64,000 nucleotides of DNA, taken from contig NZ_AQUZ01000004.1 of NCBI RefSeq assembly GCF_000372465.1, forward strand, positions 199,507 to 263,506, in the 5' to 3' direction. Below are positions 50,913 to 59,199 of the stretch, piece by piece. The notes below the pieces were generated by a model. That model saw nothing but the letters and a program-made list of their open reading frames with translations. It was not told the DNA's origin and ran no database searches. A program made the translations under genes and the position numbers. Origin of the DNA: Kribbella catacumbae DSM 19601 (lineage in GTDB: Bacteria > Actinomycetota > Actinomycetes > Propionibacteriales > Kribbellaceae). Within the stretch, counting starts at the first letter, position 1; each line of letters begins with the position of its first letter.

Positions 50913-52286
50913 CTAATCCGGGGCGGGGTGGGCTGCTTTGAGGATCAGATCCCGTACTGCGGTGGCCTCGATCCGTCCCTCCGCGGCGAGCTGGGGGTCG
51001 GTGCTGAGGAAGACCGGGCCGTCCTCGGGGTTCGAAGGCAGACGTCCGTGCGAGCCGCGCACGATCGACGGATCGAGCGGGACGACCTGCATCGCGTAGC
51101 GCAGACCGAGCTTCTTGCGCAGCAGGTACGACGCCGCGCGCGGCTTCACCCAGCGGTCGGACGGGTCGAAGAACAGCTCGGCCGGGTCGTACCCGGGCTT
51201 GCGGTGGATCTCCACTGCCCGGGCGAAGTCAGGCGCTCGCGTGTCGTCGAGCCAGTAGTAGTAGGTGAACCAGGAATCCGGCTCGGCCACCGCGACCAGT
51301 TCGCCGGCTCGCTCGTGATCCAGCCCGTACGCACGCTTGCCATCGGCATCGAGTACTTCGGCGACACCCGGCAACCCGGCGAGAAGCTTGCCAACGGCAT
51401 CCAGATCCGCCGGATCCTTAACGTAGACATGCGCCAGCTGGTGATCCGCCACCGCGAACGCCCTGGAGCTCCACGGATCGAGGTACTCCATGCCGTCCTG
51501 AGTATGGATCTCCAGCAGCCCTTCGCTCCGCAGCAACCGGTTGATGTCGACCGGCCGCGAGACATCGGTGATCCCGTACTCCGAAAGCACGATCACCGTC
51601 GCTCCCTTCGCCTCCGCGTCATCCAGCAACGGAGCCAGTACTGCGTCCAGCTCGATCGCCGCGCGGATCGCCTCGACCGACGAAGCGCCGTACCGCTGCA
51701 GGTCGTAGTCGAGATGCGGGAGGTAGGTGAGCAGCAAGTCAGGGTTGTCCTGGGCAAGGATCTGCCGGGACGCGGCCACGATCCACTTGCTCGACCTGAT
51801 CGATGCCGTCGGCCCCCAATAGTGGAAGAGCGGGAAGGCACCGAGCTCGCTGGTCAGCCGGTCGTGCAGCTCAACTGGGCGGGTGTAGCAGTCCGGAGCC
51901 TTGCGACCGTCGGCGTAGTAGATCGGCCGCGGGGTGACGAGCAGATCGGTGTCCGCGCCCATCGCGTACCACCAGCAGACGTTCGCCACCTTGTACGCCG
52001 GGTTCTTGCGCCGGGCAACATCCCAGACCTTGTCGCCCTGGACCAGCTTGTTGTGCTGACGCCACAGGAAGACCTCGCCGAGATCGCGGAAGTACCAGCC
52101 GTTGCCGACGACACCATGTTCCGAAGGCATCGTGCCGGTGAGGAAGGTGGCCTGGGCAGAGCAGGTGACGGCGGGCAAGACCGTCCCCAGCTCGCGGCTC
52201 AATGGCAACTGCCGCAGTCGGGGCATCCTGCGCAGGAGCCGCGGAGTCAGTCCGACGACGTCGATGACGATGACCTGCTTGCTCAC
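50913..52286 (-). CDS. eboF: EboF-like phosphodiesterase/nucleotide pyrophosphatase
   Basis: 457 residues from GTG 52286 behind GGAGGAG, GTGA-coupled to eboE. It belongs to the alkaline-phosphatase superfamily: metal ligand Asp9 in VIVIDVVGLTP, nucleophile Thr41 in PAVTCSAQATFLTG, and YLPHLDYDLQRYG with the second metal site. The usual SDHGM is replaced by SEYGI, as far as I recall normal for the EboF group. No signal peptide. It would hydrolyse a phosphate ester or diphosphate of the ebo product. Last gene of the operon. Confidence 0.85.
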   Translation of the reverse strand: MSKQVIVIDVVGLTPRLLRRMPRLRQLPLSRELGTVLPAVTCSAQATFLTGTMPSEHGVVGNGWYFRDLGEVFLWRQHNKLVQGDKVWDVARRKNPAYKVANVCWWYAMGADTDLLVTPRPIYYADGRKAPDCYTRPVELHDRLTSELGAFPLFHYWGPTASIRSSKWIVAASRQILAQDNPDLLLTYLPHLDYDLQRYGASSVEAIRAAIELDAVLAPLLDDAEAKGATVIVLSEYGITDVSRPVDINRLLRSEGLLEIHTQDGMEYLDPWSSRAFAVADHQLAHVYVKDPADLDAVGKLLAGLPGVAEVLDADGKRAYGLDHERAGELVAVAEPDSWFTYYYWLDDTRAPDFARAVEIHRKPGYDPAELFFDPSDRWVKPRAASYLLRKKLGLRYAMQVVPLDPSIVRGSHGRLPSNPEDGPVFLSTDPQLAAEGRIEATAVRDLILKAAHPAPD

Positions 52287-53431
52287 TTGATCTCCTCCAG
52301 GCCGAGACCGACCAGGCGGTCGCGGAGCCAAGCGAGTTCTCCGGCGATGCCCTCGGCAAGTTCCTGCTGGTTCTTGGGCGCCTTGGGGAGGACGGACCAG
52401 GTGTAGGTCTCGGACTCCAGATGATGGGTCAGCGGGTGCGCGCCACCGACCAGGTGCCGCAGGCTCTCCTCCAGCACATCCGTCGTGCTCGTCAATGGGG
52501 CCCGCAGCGGGGTGTGCACGGGCACGTGGAAATGGACCCGCCACGACGCACGGCCGGACAGCTGGTCGATCAGGTCGAGGTCGTCGATCCCTGGGCCGCC
52601 GTACTCACGGGTCTGGTGCAGGAACTTCGGCTCGGCGAACTCGTTCAGCAGCTCGCGCGCCTTCGGATCCTCCGGGTCGGGGACGTGCAAGGCGGCCGAC
52701 ACCTGGCTCTTGACCACTTCCACTCCGGTCCGCGCCAACGTGCTGAACGCCTCGGCTGGCTGCTCGAACTGCACCGCGAGATGGCACGTGTCGAGACACA
52801 GGCCGAGCAGCGACTGAGCGGAGTACGGGGTGAGCCAGTGGGTGGCTTGCGGGATCATCTCGAGGACGCAGCCCGGTTCGGGTTCGATCGCGACCCTGAT
52901 ACGGCGACCGGTGGTCTCCAGGGTCCGGGCGAGGCGCAGTTCGAGGCGGTTGAACGCATCGCGCGCTTCGGCGTCGCGGGTCCGGCTCCACGGCGTACGC
53001 CAGGCCAGCGGCAACGTCGAGATCGACCCGTACGACGCGTCCGCGGGCATCAGTTCGCCGAGTACTTCGACGAGGTCGAGGGTGTACTGGAGTCGCGCGG
53101 GTTCGGTCCAGTCGGGTGAGTAGACCAGCTTGCCGACGACGCGATCGTGGAACCCGGAGTACGGGAATCCGTTCAGTGTCACGACTTCGAGGTTGTTGCG
53201 GTCGAGGGCACGGCGGAGGCGGTTGAGGGCGACCGACGAGTTGGCGAGGCGGTCGGCGAGGGTGTTGGCGAGCCAGAGGCCGACGCCGAGCACCGGGACG
53301 CCTAGTTCCTTGCGGACCAGGGCCGAGCAATTGTCGAGCTGGGCGATGACGCCTTCGAGGTCCTCGGCCGGATGGACGTTCGTGCAGTAGGCGAGGTGGA
53401 CGATCGAGCCGTCGGAATGCCGGAACCTCAT
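52283..53431 (-). CDS. eboE: EboE-like TIM-barrel protein (metabolite traffic)
   Basis: 382 residues. The N-terminus IVHLAYCTNVHPAEDLEGVI is characteristic of EboE, which has a sugar-phosphate isomerase/xylose-isomerase-like TIM barrel. Potential metal ligands are in AIEPEPGC, LCLDTCHLAVQFE and VHFHVPVH. The start codon overlaps the preceding gene's stop (ATGA). EboE proteins belong to the ebo cluster needed for moving a scytonemin precursor to the periplasm in Nostoc punctiforme; the reaction is unknown. Confidence 0.88.
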   Translation of the reverse strand: MRFRHSDGSIVHLAYCTNVHPAEDLEGVIAQLDNCSALVRKELGVPVLGVGLWLANTLADRLANSSVALNRLRRALDRNNLEVVTLNGFPYSGFHDRVVGKLVYSPDWTEPARLQYTLDLVEVLGELMPADASYGSISTLPLAWRTPWSRTRDAEARDAFNRLELRLARTLETTGRRIRVAIEPEPGCVLEMIPQATHWLTPYSAQSLLGLCLDTCHLAVQFEQPAEAFSTLARTGVEVVKSQVSAALHVPDPEDPKARELLNEFAEPKFLHQTREYGGPGIDDLDLIDQLSGRASWRVHFHVPVHTPLRAPLTSTTDVLEESLRHLVGGAHPLTHHLESETYTWSVLPKAPKNQQELAEGIAGELAWLRDRLVGLGLEEIK

Positions 53432-54279
53432 GCTCGGGCACCTCGCAGGATCGAGTTGCCTTCGTAGGTGTCATCCGGTTCCGTGCCGGTGAGGTCTAGC
53501 CGTTGCGACTGACCGTAGAAGGCAACCGGGTTGCGCCAGAGCACCTGGTCGACGTCGTCCTCGGTGAAGCCGGCGGCGAGCATCGCCTGGCCGGTCGCGT
53601 AGGTGCGGAGCGGGTCGGACTTGCCCCAGTCGGCGGCCGAGTTGACCAGGATCCGCTCGGTGCCGAACTGCTGCAGGATCACGACCATGCGATCCGGGTC
53701 CATCTTGGTATCGGGGTAGATGGAGAAGCCCATCCAGCAGCCCGAGTCGGCGACCTCCTTCACGGTCAGCTCGTTGAGGTGATCGACCACGACGCTGTGC
53801 GGTTCGAGGCCGGATTCCTTGACGACGGCGAGCGTGCGCGTAGTACCGGCCGCCTTGTCGCGATGTGGGGTGTGGACGAGGACGGGTAGCTCGAACTGCT
53901 TGGCCAGTTGGAGTTGCGTGGCGAACACCTCGTCCTCCTCGGGGGTCATCGAGTCGTAGCCGACCTCGCCGACCGCAACCACGCCGTCCTTGGCGAGATA
54001 CCGCGGCAGCACTTCGAGCACCTCACGGCAACGCGGGTCGTTGGCTTCCTTGGGGTTGAGCGCGATCGTGCAGTGATGCTTGATCCCGTACTGCGACGCG
54101 CGGAACGGCTCCCAGCCGATCAGCGCGTCGAAGTAGTCGACGAACGAGCCGACGCTGGTCCGCGGCTGACCGAGCCAGAACGCAGGCTCCACCAGAGCCT
54201 GTACTCCGTGCGCGGCCATCGCCGCGTAGTCGTCGGTGGTCCGCGACGTCATATGGATGTGCGGATCGAAGATGCGCAT
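53428..54279 (-). CDS. eboB: EboB-like TatD-family metal hydrolase
   Basis: 283 residues from ATG 54279, eight bases after GAGG; a GTG three codons earlier is less likely. Amidohydrolase-type metal ligands: IFDPHIHM (His7, His9), VGEVGYDS, VLVHTPHRD, VVVDHLNE and NSAADWG. The protein is close to TatD but in the EboB group. It lies 12 nt downstream of eboA and overlaps eboE by 4 nt. The substrate is not a known DNA end; it is probably the ebo metabolite. Confidence 0.87.
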   Translation of the reverse strand: MRIFDPHIHMTSRTTDDYAAMAAHGVQALVEPAFWLGQPRTSVGSFVDYFDALIGWEPFRASQYGIKHHCTIALNPKEANDPRCREVLEVLPRYLAKDGVVAVGEVGYDSMTPEEDEVFATQLQLAKQFELPVLVHTPHRDKAAGTTRTLAVVKESGLEPHSVVVDHLNELTVKEVADSGCWMGFSIYPDTKMDPDRMVVILQQFGTERILVNSAADWGKSDPLRTYATGQAMLAAGFTEDDVDQVLWRNPVAFYGQSQRLDLTGTEPDDTYEGNSILRGARA

Positions 54280-54291
54280 GGGTGACACCTC

Positions 54292-54876
54292 TCAGGGCGG
54301 ACAGGTGAGGTACGCCTCCAAGTCGGCTGGGGTGTCCCGGCCGGCTGCGCTCCGTTCGGCGGCGAAATCGGACATCATCCGGATCAGTTCCTGATCCACC
54401 CGCTTCGGCAGGCCGTCGACCACGGCCAGCGGGACATCGGCGAACACGCACTTCAGTACGGCCTGACGGAAGGCGTGTTGGGGTAGATGGTGGGTCGCGT
54501 AGGGACCGAGCGCAGCCGCGAGCAGGCGTCGGTCGTTGGTGCGGATCGCGTCCTCGATGATCGGGAGTGCCTGGTCATCGAGGGGGTGCGCGACGTCGGC
54601 GACGGACAGTGCGTGCAGCACGGCCAGCTTCTCGGCGGCGTCGCCGTACCGGTAGACATCCAGTACGTCGGTCGCCGGGGCGCCGACGAGCAGGAGGACT
54701 CGGACTGCTTGATCTGTGGTCCATGCCGGGCTGAGGCGGTCGCGACCGACCTTGCGGGCCGCTGCGGGGAAGGCAGTTTCCAGCGGTTGCCGACGCGCTT
54801 CCGCCAGCCAGGTGCGCGCCGATGCGGGCAGGAGCATCTCCAGCTCCGTTGCGGGTGTCAACACCTCCGGCCTCAT
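54292..54876 (-). CDS. eboA: EboA domain protein
   Basis: 194 residues, all helical: RTWLAEARRQPLETAFPAAA, QAVRVLLLVGAPATDVLDVY, LALHALSV-like repeats and YATHHLPQHAFRQAVLKCVF. These match the EboA family, helical proteins with no catalytic motif that occur only in ebo clusters. The start overlaps the stop of the isomerase gene (ATGA). It may be the scaffold of the complex. Confidence 0.87.
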   Translation of the reverse strand: MRPEVLTPATELEMLLPASARTWLAEARRQPLETAFPAAARKVGRDRLSPAWTTDQAVRVLLLVGAPATDVLDVYRYGDAAEKLAVLHALSVADVAHPLDDQALPIIEDAIRTNDRRLLAAALGPYATHHLPQHAFRQAVLKCVFADVPLAVVDGLPKRVDQELIRMMSDFAAERSAAGRDTPADLEAYLTCPP

Positions 54877-55697
54877 GCTGACGCCTGGCGGAGGAAGTCG
54901 ATCGAGGTGCGGGCGACTGTGGGCGCGGCGTGGGAGTGGCGTGGGAGTTCTACCGCCACCAGGCCGGAGTACTGGATGTCGCGGAGGGCTTGGAAGACCG
55001 GTGGGAAGTCGATTTCGCCGGTACCGAACTCGAGGTGCTCGTGGATGCCTCGGCGCATGTCGTCGATCTGGACGTTCACCAGGTACTGCGCTGCCGCGGT
55101 GATGCAGGCGGGTGGGGATTGGGGCTCGTTGCAGACGAGATGGCCGATGTCGAGGGTGAGGCCGAGGGCGTCGCTGCCGACTTCTGCCTGGAGTTTCAGG
55201 TAGCCGGCCAGGTCATCGACGAGCATGCCGGGCTCTGGTTCGAGGCCGAGCTTGACGCCACGGTCGGAGGCGTACGTGACCAGTTGGTTGCAGCTGGCAA
55301 CGAGTCGTTGCCAGCCGGTCTCGGCCGAGACGTCGGCGGGCAGGATGCCGGACCAGAAGGAGACTGCTTCCGCGTCGAGATCGGCGGCGATGTCGACGGC
55401 GCGTTCGAGCAGGGCGATCCGCCATTCGGCGCCGGTGGTGTGCAGGAGGGTGGGTTCGTGTTTGCGGTACGGGTCGAGGATGTAGCGGGCGCCGGTCTCG
55501 ATCACCACGGAAAGGTTGTGCTGGGCAAGCAGCTTGCCGACGGCGGCAGTGCGCTCGCGAAGCTCCGGACCGAACGGGTCCAGGTGGTTGTGGTCGAGGG
55601 TCAGCGCGACGCCGACGTACCCGAGGTCTGCGATCACCTGGAGCGCCTCGGGCAGGCGGTGGTTGGCGAACCCGTTGGTCCCGTAGCCGAATCTCAT
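54873..55697 (-). CDS. Sugar phosphate isomerase/epimerase (xylose-isomerase-like TIM barrel)
   Basis: 274 residues from ATG 55697 (ATGA with eboC). Motifs: MRFGYGTNGFANHRLPEALQ, VALTLDHNHLDPF, GLEPEPGMLVDD with the metal Glu, LTLDIGHLVCN, QIDDMRRGIHEHLEFGTGEI. These ligands resemble IolE and inosose-type enzymes that act on cyclitols or ketoses. Together with the inositol-phosphate-synthase-like gene in the same operon this suggests work on a cyclitol ring. The reaction is not known. Confidence 0.87.
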   Translation of the reverse strand: MRFGYGTNGFANHRLPEALQVIADLGYVGVALTLDHNHLDPFGPELRERTAAVGKLLAQHNLSVVIETGARYILDPYRKHEPTLLHTTGAEWRIALLERAVDIAADLDAEAVSFWSGILPADVSAETGWQRLVASCNQLVTYASDRGVKLGLEPEPGMLVDDLAGYLKLQAEVGSDALGLTLDIGHLVCNEPQSPPACITAAAQYLVNVQIDDMRRGIHEHLEFGTGEIDFPPVFQALRDIQYSGLVAVELPRHSHAAPTVARTSIDFLRQASA

Positions 55698-56578
55698 GTC
55701 GGAGAAACCTTCCTGGCAAGGGCCTTGGCCAACGGCAGTGCAGTCACCAGAGCAGCCGCCAACCTCGGCGCTCCGCCCCGGGCACACCAGGCTGCCTGCA
55801 AAGGCACCAGCCCATGGATGCCGGCGCCGACTGCACGGCGGAGGTTGGGTCCGCTTGGATCGGCTGCGGCCGCGAGTTGCGCCCGCCCTACCGATCGAGC
55901 GAAGACGCCAGCAAAAGTCGCTGCCACGATCCCGGCTCCTGAAAGGTGTGGTCGGGAGGAGGCCAGCGCCGCTGCTATACCTCCGGCTGCCGTTGTCGTG
56001 GTGATGAGAGTGGTGCCTGTCAGGGCGGCTCGGGCTGGGCCTGGGGTGCCGCCGTGGACTTCGCCTTGGGACATGAGGGTGACGCCCAGGATGTGGGTGC
56101 CTATGGCGAGCGCTGGGGCTAGGGCGGCGCGGCGGGTGGGGCCGGCGCCTACAAGGACGTCTAGGGAGCGGGCGGCTGCCATGAGGAAGGGGCCCGCGGG
56201 GGTGTTCTTGCCGCCTAGGTCGTAGGTCCAGGCGGTTGCTGCCAGTGCTGCCGAGGTGCGGAGGGCTGGGCGGCCACCGGCGAGGGCTGCCAGGGCCAGG
56301 CCGGTGGCTGTCAGAGATGAGGCGAGGGCGAACGCAGTACGGGGTGTTACTCGGCCGGAGGGGATTGGGCGTTCGGGGCGCTCGGTAGCGTCGACCTCGC
56401 GGTCGGCCCAGTCGTTGAGGGCCATGCCGGCCCAGTAGATGGCGACTGAGGATGCTGCGAGGCCGGTTAGCCGGGCTGGGCTTCGGAGGTTACCGGCGGC
56501 TACGGCACCTGCCAGTACGTCGCCTGGGACGGTTAGTGCGGCTGGGGCTCGGACCAGTTCGACCAGGTCCTTCAGCAT
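55694..56578 (-). CDS. eboC: EboC-like UbiA-family prenyltransferase
   Basis: 294 residues from ATG 56578; the longer frame upstream is out of character and overlaps the previous gene. About eight membrane spans. The first Asp motif NDWADREVDATERPERP binds the prenyl diphosphate via magnesium. The second motif is weak: YDLGGKNTPAGP carries only one Asp, so the usual DxxxD is altered. It would attach an isoprenoid tail to an aromatic or polar acceptor in the inner membrane. Overlaps the preceding gene by 7 nt. Confidence 0.88.
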   Translation of the reverse strand: MLKDLVELVRAPAALTVPGDVLAGAVAAGNLRSPARLTGLAASSVAIYWAGMALNDWADREVDATERPERPIPSGRVTPRTAFALASSLTATGLALAALAGGRPALRTSAALAATAWTYDLGGKNTPAGPFLMAAARSLDVLVGAGPTRRAALAPALAIGTHILGVTLMSQGEVHGGTPGPARAALTGTTLITTTTAAGGIAAALASSRPHLSGAGIVAATFAGVFARSVGRAQLAAAADPSGPNLRRAVGAGIHGLVPLQAAWCARGGAPRLAAALVTALPLAKALARKVSPT

Positions 56579-57696
56579 GGCTGCACCCAGCGCAGCAGTT
56601 CGTCGTACTGCCTGGCTAGGGAGTGCTCCGTCGACTCGATCGGGTCTTTGAAGTAGAAACCGAGGAAGGGCATCGCGCCGACGTGGCCGCGCTCGAGTGC
56701 GAGGGCCGACAGGCGTGCCAGGTCGAGTACGAGCGGTGCTGCGAGGGCGGAGTCGCATCCTTGCCAGGTGAACTGCAGCGTCATGCGTACGCCGAGGAAA
56801 CCGGAGAACAGCACGTGGTCCCAGGCGGTTTTCCAGTCGCCCATCGGGTCGACGTAGTCGATGTGCACCTCGCCGGCGACCTCCCCGAGCATCTCGGTGA
56901 GACCGCGTTCCTTGGAGATGCTCTTCGACTCGGCTGCACGTGGGTCGGCGAGTGTGGCGCCGTCACCGCCGCCGAGCAGGTTGGTCCCGGACCAGGCATG
57001 TACCGGCAGTGCGCGCGTCGCGAACATCGGCGCTAGGACGGACTTCACCAGGGTCTCCCCCGTCTTTGCGTCCTGTCCGCCGTACGGCATGCCGCGATCC
57101 ACTGCCCACTCGCGGACGCCGGGCGGTCTGATCGAGGTTGACGGCGTGAAGTCCACGTACGCCGCGCCGGCCTCGAACGCCGCGAGCGCACCCAACGAGC
57201 TGGCTGGTAGCACCTCCCGCTCGCCCAAGACGGTCCGCAGGTCGGCGAGCCCGTCAACAGTCACTTCGTACGGCGCCTCGGTGGACGCCACGTTGATCGC
57301 CACCACGTGCTCGAGGTCGTTCCGAAGGCGGAAGGCGCGGATGTCCTCAGCCATCCGCCGGACCATCGCAAGCTGGCCGATAGCCGACTCCGGCAGTACG
57401 GCGATGTTTCGCTCGGCCTCGGCGAGTTCGGCGGTGATCAGGGTTTCCAGGCCGGGTGGGAGGACGCCTCCTGCGACCAGGCCTTCGACCTGTTTGAGAA
57501 GTGGGGTTTCGATGAGGTCGTGGCCGCCGAAGACCAGGTGGTCCAGGGGGACCAGGTCGGCAGAAGCGAAGGCGGGGAGTTCTGTCACCACGCCGGCTGG
57601 TGGGCTGCCGTGGTTCAGGGCGGCGGCGCCGGCGATGGTCGTCGTGGCGACCGACCCTCTTGCTCCGAACAGCCAGACACCAACGCGTCGACGCAT
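56572..57696 (-). CDS. Inositol-3-phosphate synthase-like protein of the ebo operon
   Basis: 374 residues from ATG 57696 behind GAGGAG. NAD-binding motif VGVWLFGARGSVATTTIAG, then INVASTEAPYEV, VDFTPSTSIRPPGVREWA, GGQDAKTGETLVKSVLAPMF, and LNLLGG-type GTNLLGGGDGATLADP. These fit the myo-inositol-1-phosphate synthase family, which cyclises glucose 6-phosphate. It is distinct from the conserved housekeeping Ino1 in being part of an ebo operon. It is the first gene; a promoter is seen at 57790-57819. Confidence 0.85.
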   Translation of the reverse strand: MRRRVGVWLFGARGSVATTTIAGAAALNHGSPPAGVVTELPAFASADLVPLDHLVFGGHDLIETPLLKQVEGLVAGGVLPPGLETLITAELAEAERNIAVLPESAIGQLAMVRRMAEDIRAFRLRNDLEHVVAINVASTEAPYEVTVDGLADLRTVLGEREVLPASSLGALAAFEAGAAYVDFTPSTSIRPPGVREWAVDRGMPYGGQDAKTGETLVKSVLAPMFATRALPVHAWSGTNLLGGGDGATLADPRAAESKSISKERGLTEMLGEVAGEVHIDYVDPMGDWKTAWDHVLFSGFLGVRMTLQFTWQGCDSALAAPLVLDLARLSALALERGHVGAMPFLGFYFKDPIESTEHSLARQYDELLRWVQPC

Positions 57697-57789
57697 CCGC
57701 GGCTCCTCACGAGTCCAGCCACGGAAGGTGATCTTGGACGGACGATCCGTGACAGATCGGAACTCTAGATCGCCTGCCGACTGCTTGGG

Positions 57790-57819
57790 AAGATGCCGCC
57801 GGAGACTTTGTTGTGTCAA
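57790..57819 (-). promoter_or_regulatory. Candidate ebo operon promoter
   Basis: TTGACA (57819-57814) and CATCTT (57795-57790) are 18 bp apart on the minus strand. The leader of about 85 nt contains a small dyad acgga-cga-tccgt at 57738-57750 that could be an operator. The -35 is consensus; the -10 is weak. Confidence 0.45.
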
Positions 57820-57835
57820 CCGCCGAATTCCCGAA

Positions 57836-59146
57836 CTACACCGAATCCGCAGATTCTCCCGCCGGTGCCGGCCCGGCGACCAACTCACGCGACCGATCGG
57901 CCACGGCCATCGCGGCCAACGCCGTGGTCAGCGGGACGGCCGCGATGATGCCAAGACTTCCGACCAGACCTCGGACGACTTCCACCGCCACGATCTCGGT
58001 ACTGAGCAGATACCCCGTCGACACCCCACCGATCGCGAACACCATCAGGATCGGCAGCGCCGCGCCCGCATAAGCCAGGACGAGGGTGTTGACCACCGAG
58101 GCCACGTGGGCGCGACCGATCCTGAGCCCGGCCCCGATCAGTTCGGACCGGCTCGCCTCCGGGTTGGCCGCGGACAGCTCCCAGACGGCGCTCGCCTGGG
58201 TCACCGTCACATCGTCGAGCACCCCGAGACACCCGATGACGATGCCGGCCACGAGCAGTCCGGTGAGATCGAGATCGGGCACGAAGGCCTTGACCACCGA
58301 CGGGCCATCACCGGCCAGACCGGAGAACGAACTAACCTTGACGAAGGCCCAGCCGAGAAAGGCGGTCAGGCCCAGCGAAGCGATCGTCCCGGCCAGAGCC
58401 ACCGACGTTTGCGCATTGACGCCATGGGTGAGATAGAGCGCGATGACCATGATCACCGAGCCGCCGACCACCGCCACCAGCAATGGATTCGAGCCCTTCA
58501 GGATGGCGGGCAGGATGAACTGCGTCAGGGTCAGCGCGGTCATGGCCAGCGCACCCAGCGCGGCGACTCCCCGCCAGCGCGACAACGCGATCACCGCGAT
58601 CCCGAAGATCACCGCGAGCGCGACGAGCGGGAACGTGCGGTCGTGGTCGACGTACTGGTACCGATTGGCGATCGGCGCGCCCTCCTGGACCCCCAGGATC
58701 ACCCGGTCGTCGACCTTGACCGGAACCGCGGCATTCTTGCCCTTGGGCACCTCGACCGGCACCTGGAGCCCTTTGTCCGTGCCGGGTGCGCTGCGGAGCT
58801 TGACCGTCGCCTGGTCGCAGTCGGCAGGCGACTCGGGACAGGGCTTGAGCGCCGTCACCGTGCCACTCGCCCCGGTCTGCTCGGCGGCCGCGATCTTCAT
58901 GTCGCCACCCGGCCACATCACGATCATGGCGATCACGGCGGCCGCGATCAGCGGGATCAGCAGCGCGGCGACCACTATCCGGACGCGCCGGGCGACCACC
59001 GCGTCGGCGTCGACGACCGAGGTGTCGACCACCGCGTCCCCATGCCCGTGACCATGACCATGCCCGTGGCCGCGCGGAATTTCGAGCCGGCGCCCGCGGT
59101 TCGACTTGGTGTCGGCGCGCCGCCGTCCTACGGTCCGCTTGGCCAT
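57836..59146 (-). CDS. YibE/F-family membrane protein with His-rich N-terminus
   Basis: 436 residues. Residues about 26-35 are alternating Gly-His, then one transmembrane span, an extracytoplasmic domain (ATVKLRSAPGTDKGLQVPVE), and about seven further spans with the YibE/F signature GGSVIMVIALYLTHGVNAQT and CLGVLDDVTVTQASAVWELS. Function of the family is not settled. The metal-binding tail and a shared control region with znuA point to zinc or other metal homeostasis, as inference. Start ATG 59146 with GGGAG. Confidence 0.9.
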   Translation of the reverse strand: MAKRTVGRRRADTKSNRGRRLEIPRGHGHGHGHGHGDAVVDTSVVDADAVVARRVRIVVAALLIPLIAAAVIAMIVMWPGGDMKIAAAEQTGASGTVTALKPCPESPADCDQATVKLRSAPGTDKGLQVPVEVPKGKNAAVPVKVDDRVILGVQEGAPIANRYQYVDHDRTFPLVALAVIFGIAVIALSRWRGVAALGALAMTALTLTQFILPAILKGSNPLLVAVVGGSVIMVIALYLTHGVNAQTSVALAGTIASLGLTAFLGWAFVKVSSFSGLAGDGPSVVKAFVPDLDLTGLLVAGIVIGCLGVLDDVTVTQASAVWELSAANPEASRSELIGAGLRIGRAHVASVVNTLVLAYAGAALPILMVFAIGGVSTGYLLSTEIVAVEVVRGLVGSLGIIAAVPLTTALAAMAVADRSRELVAGPAPAGESADSV

Positions 59147-59184
59147 TCGTCAACTCCCTGTTTTGACAACCATCCCGAGTTAAA

Positions 59185-59199
59185 TGAAAATGATTGTCA
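59185..59199 (+). promoter_or_regulatory. Zur box
   Basis: TGAAAATGATTGTCA is TGAAAAT-G-ATTGTCA, matching the actinobacterial Zur pattern TGAAAATNATTTTCA except for one base. A TTGACA (59163-59168) with 17-bp spacing to GAAAAT (59186-59191) places a -10 box inside the site. It should repress znuACB when zinc is sufficient, and may affect the divergent YibE/F gene. Confidence 0.85.
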
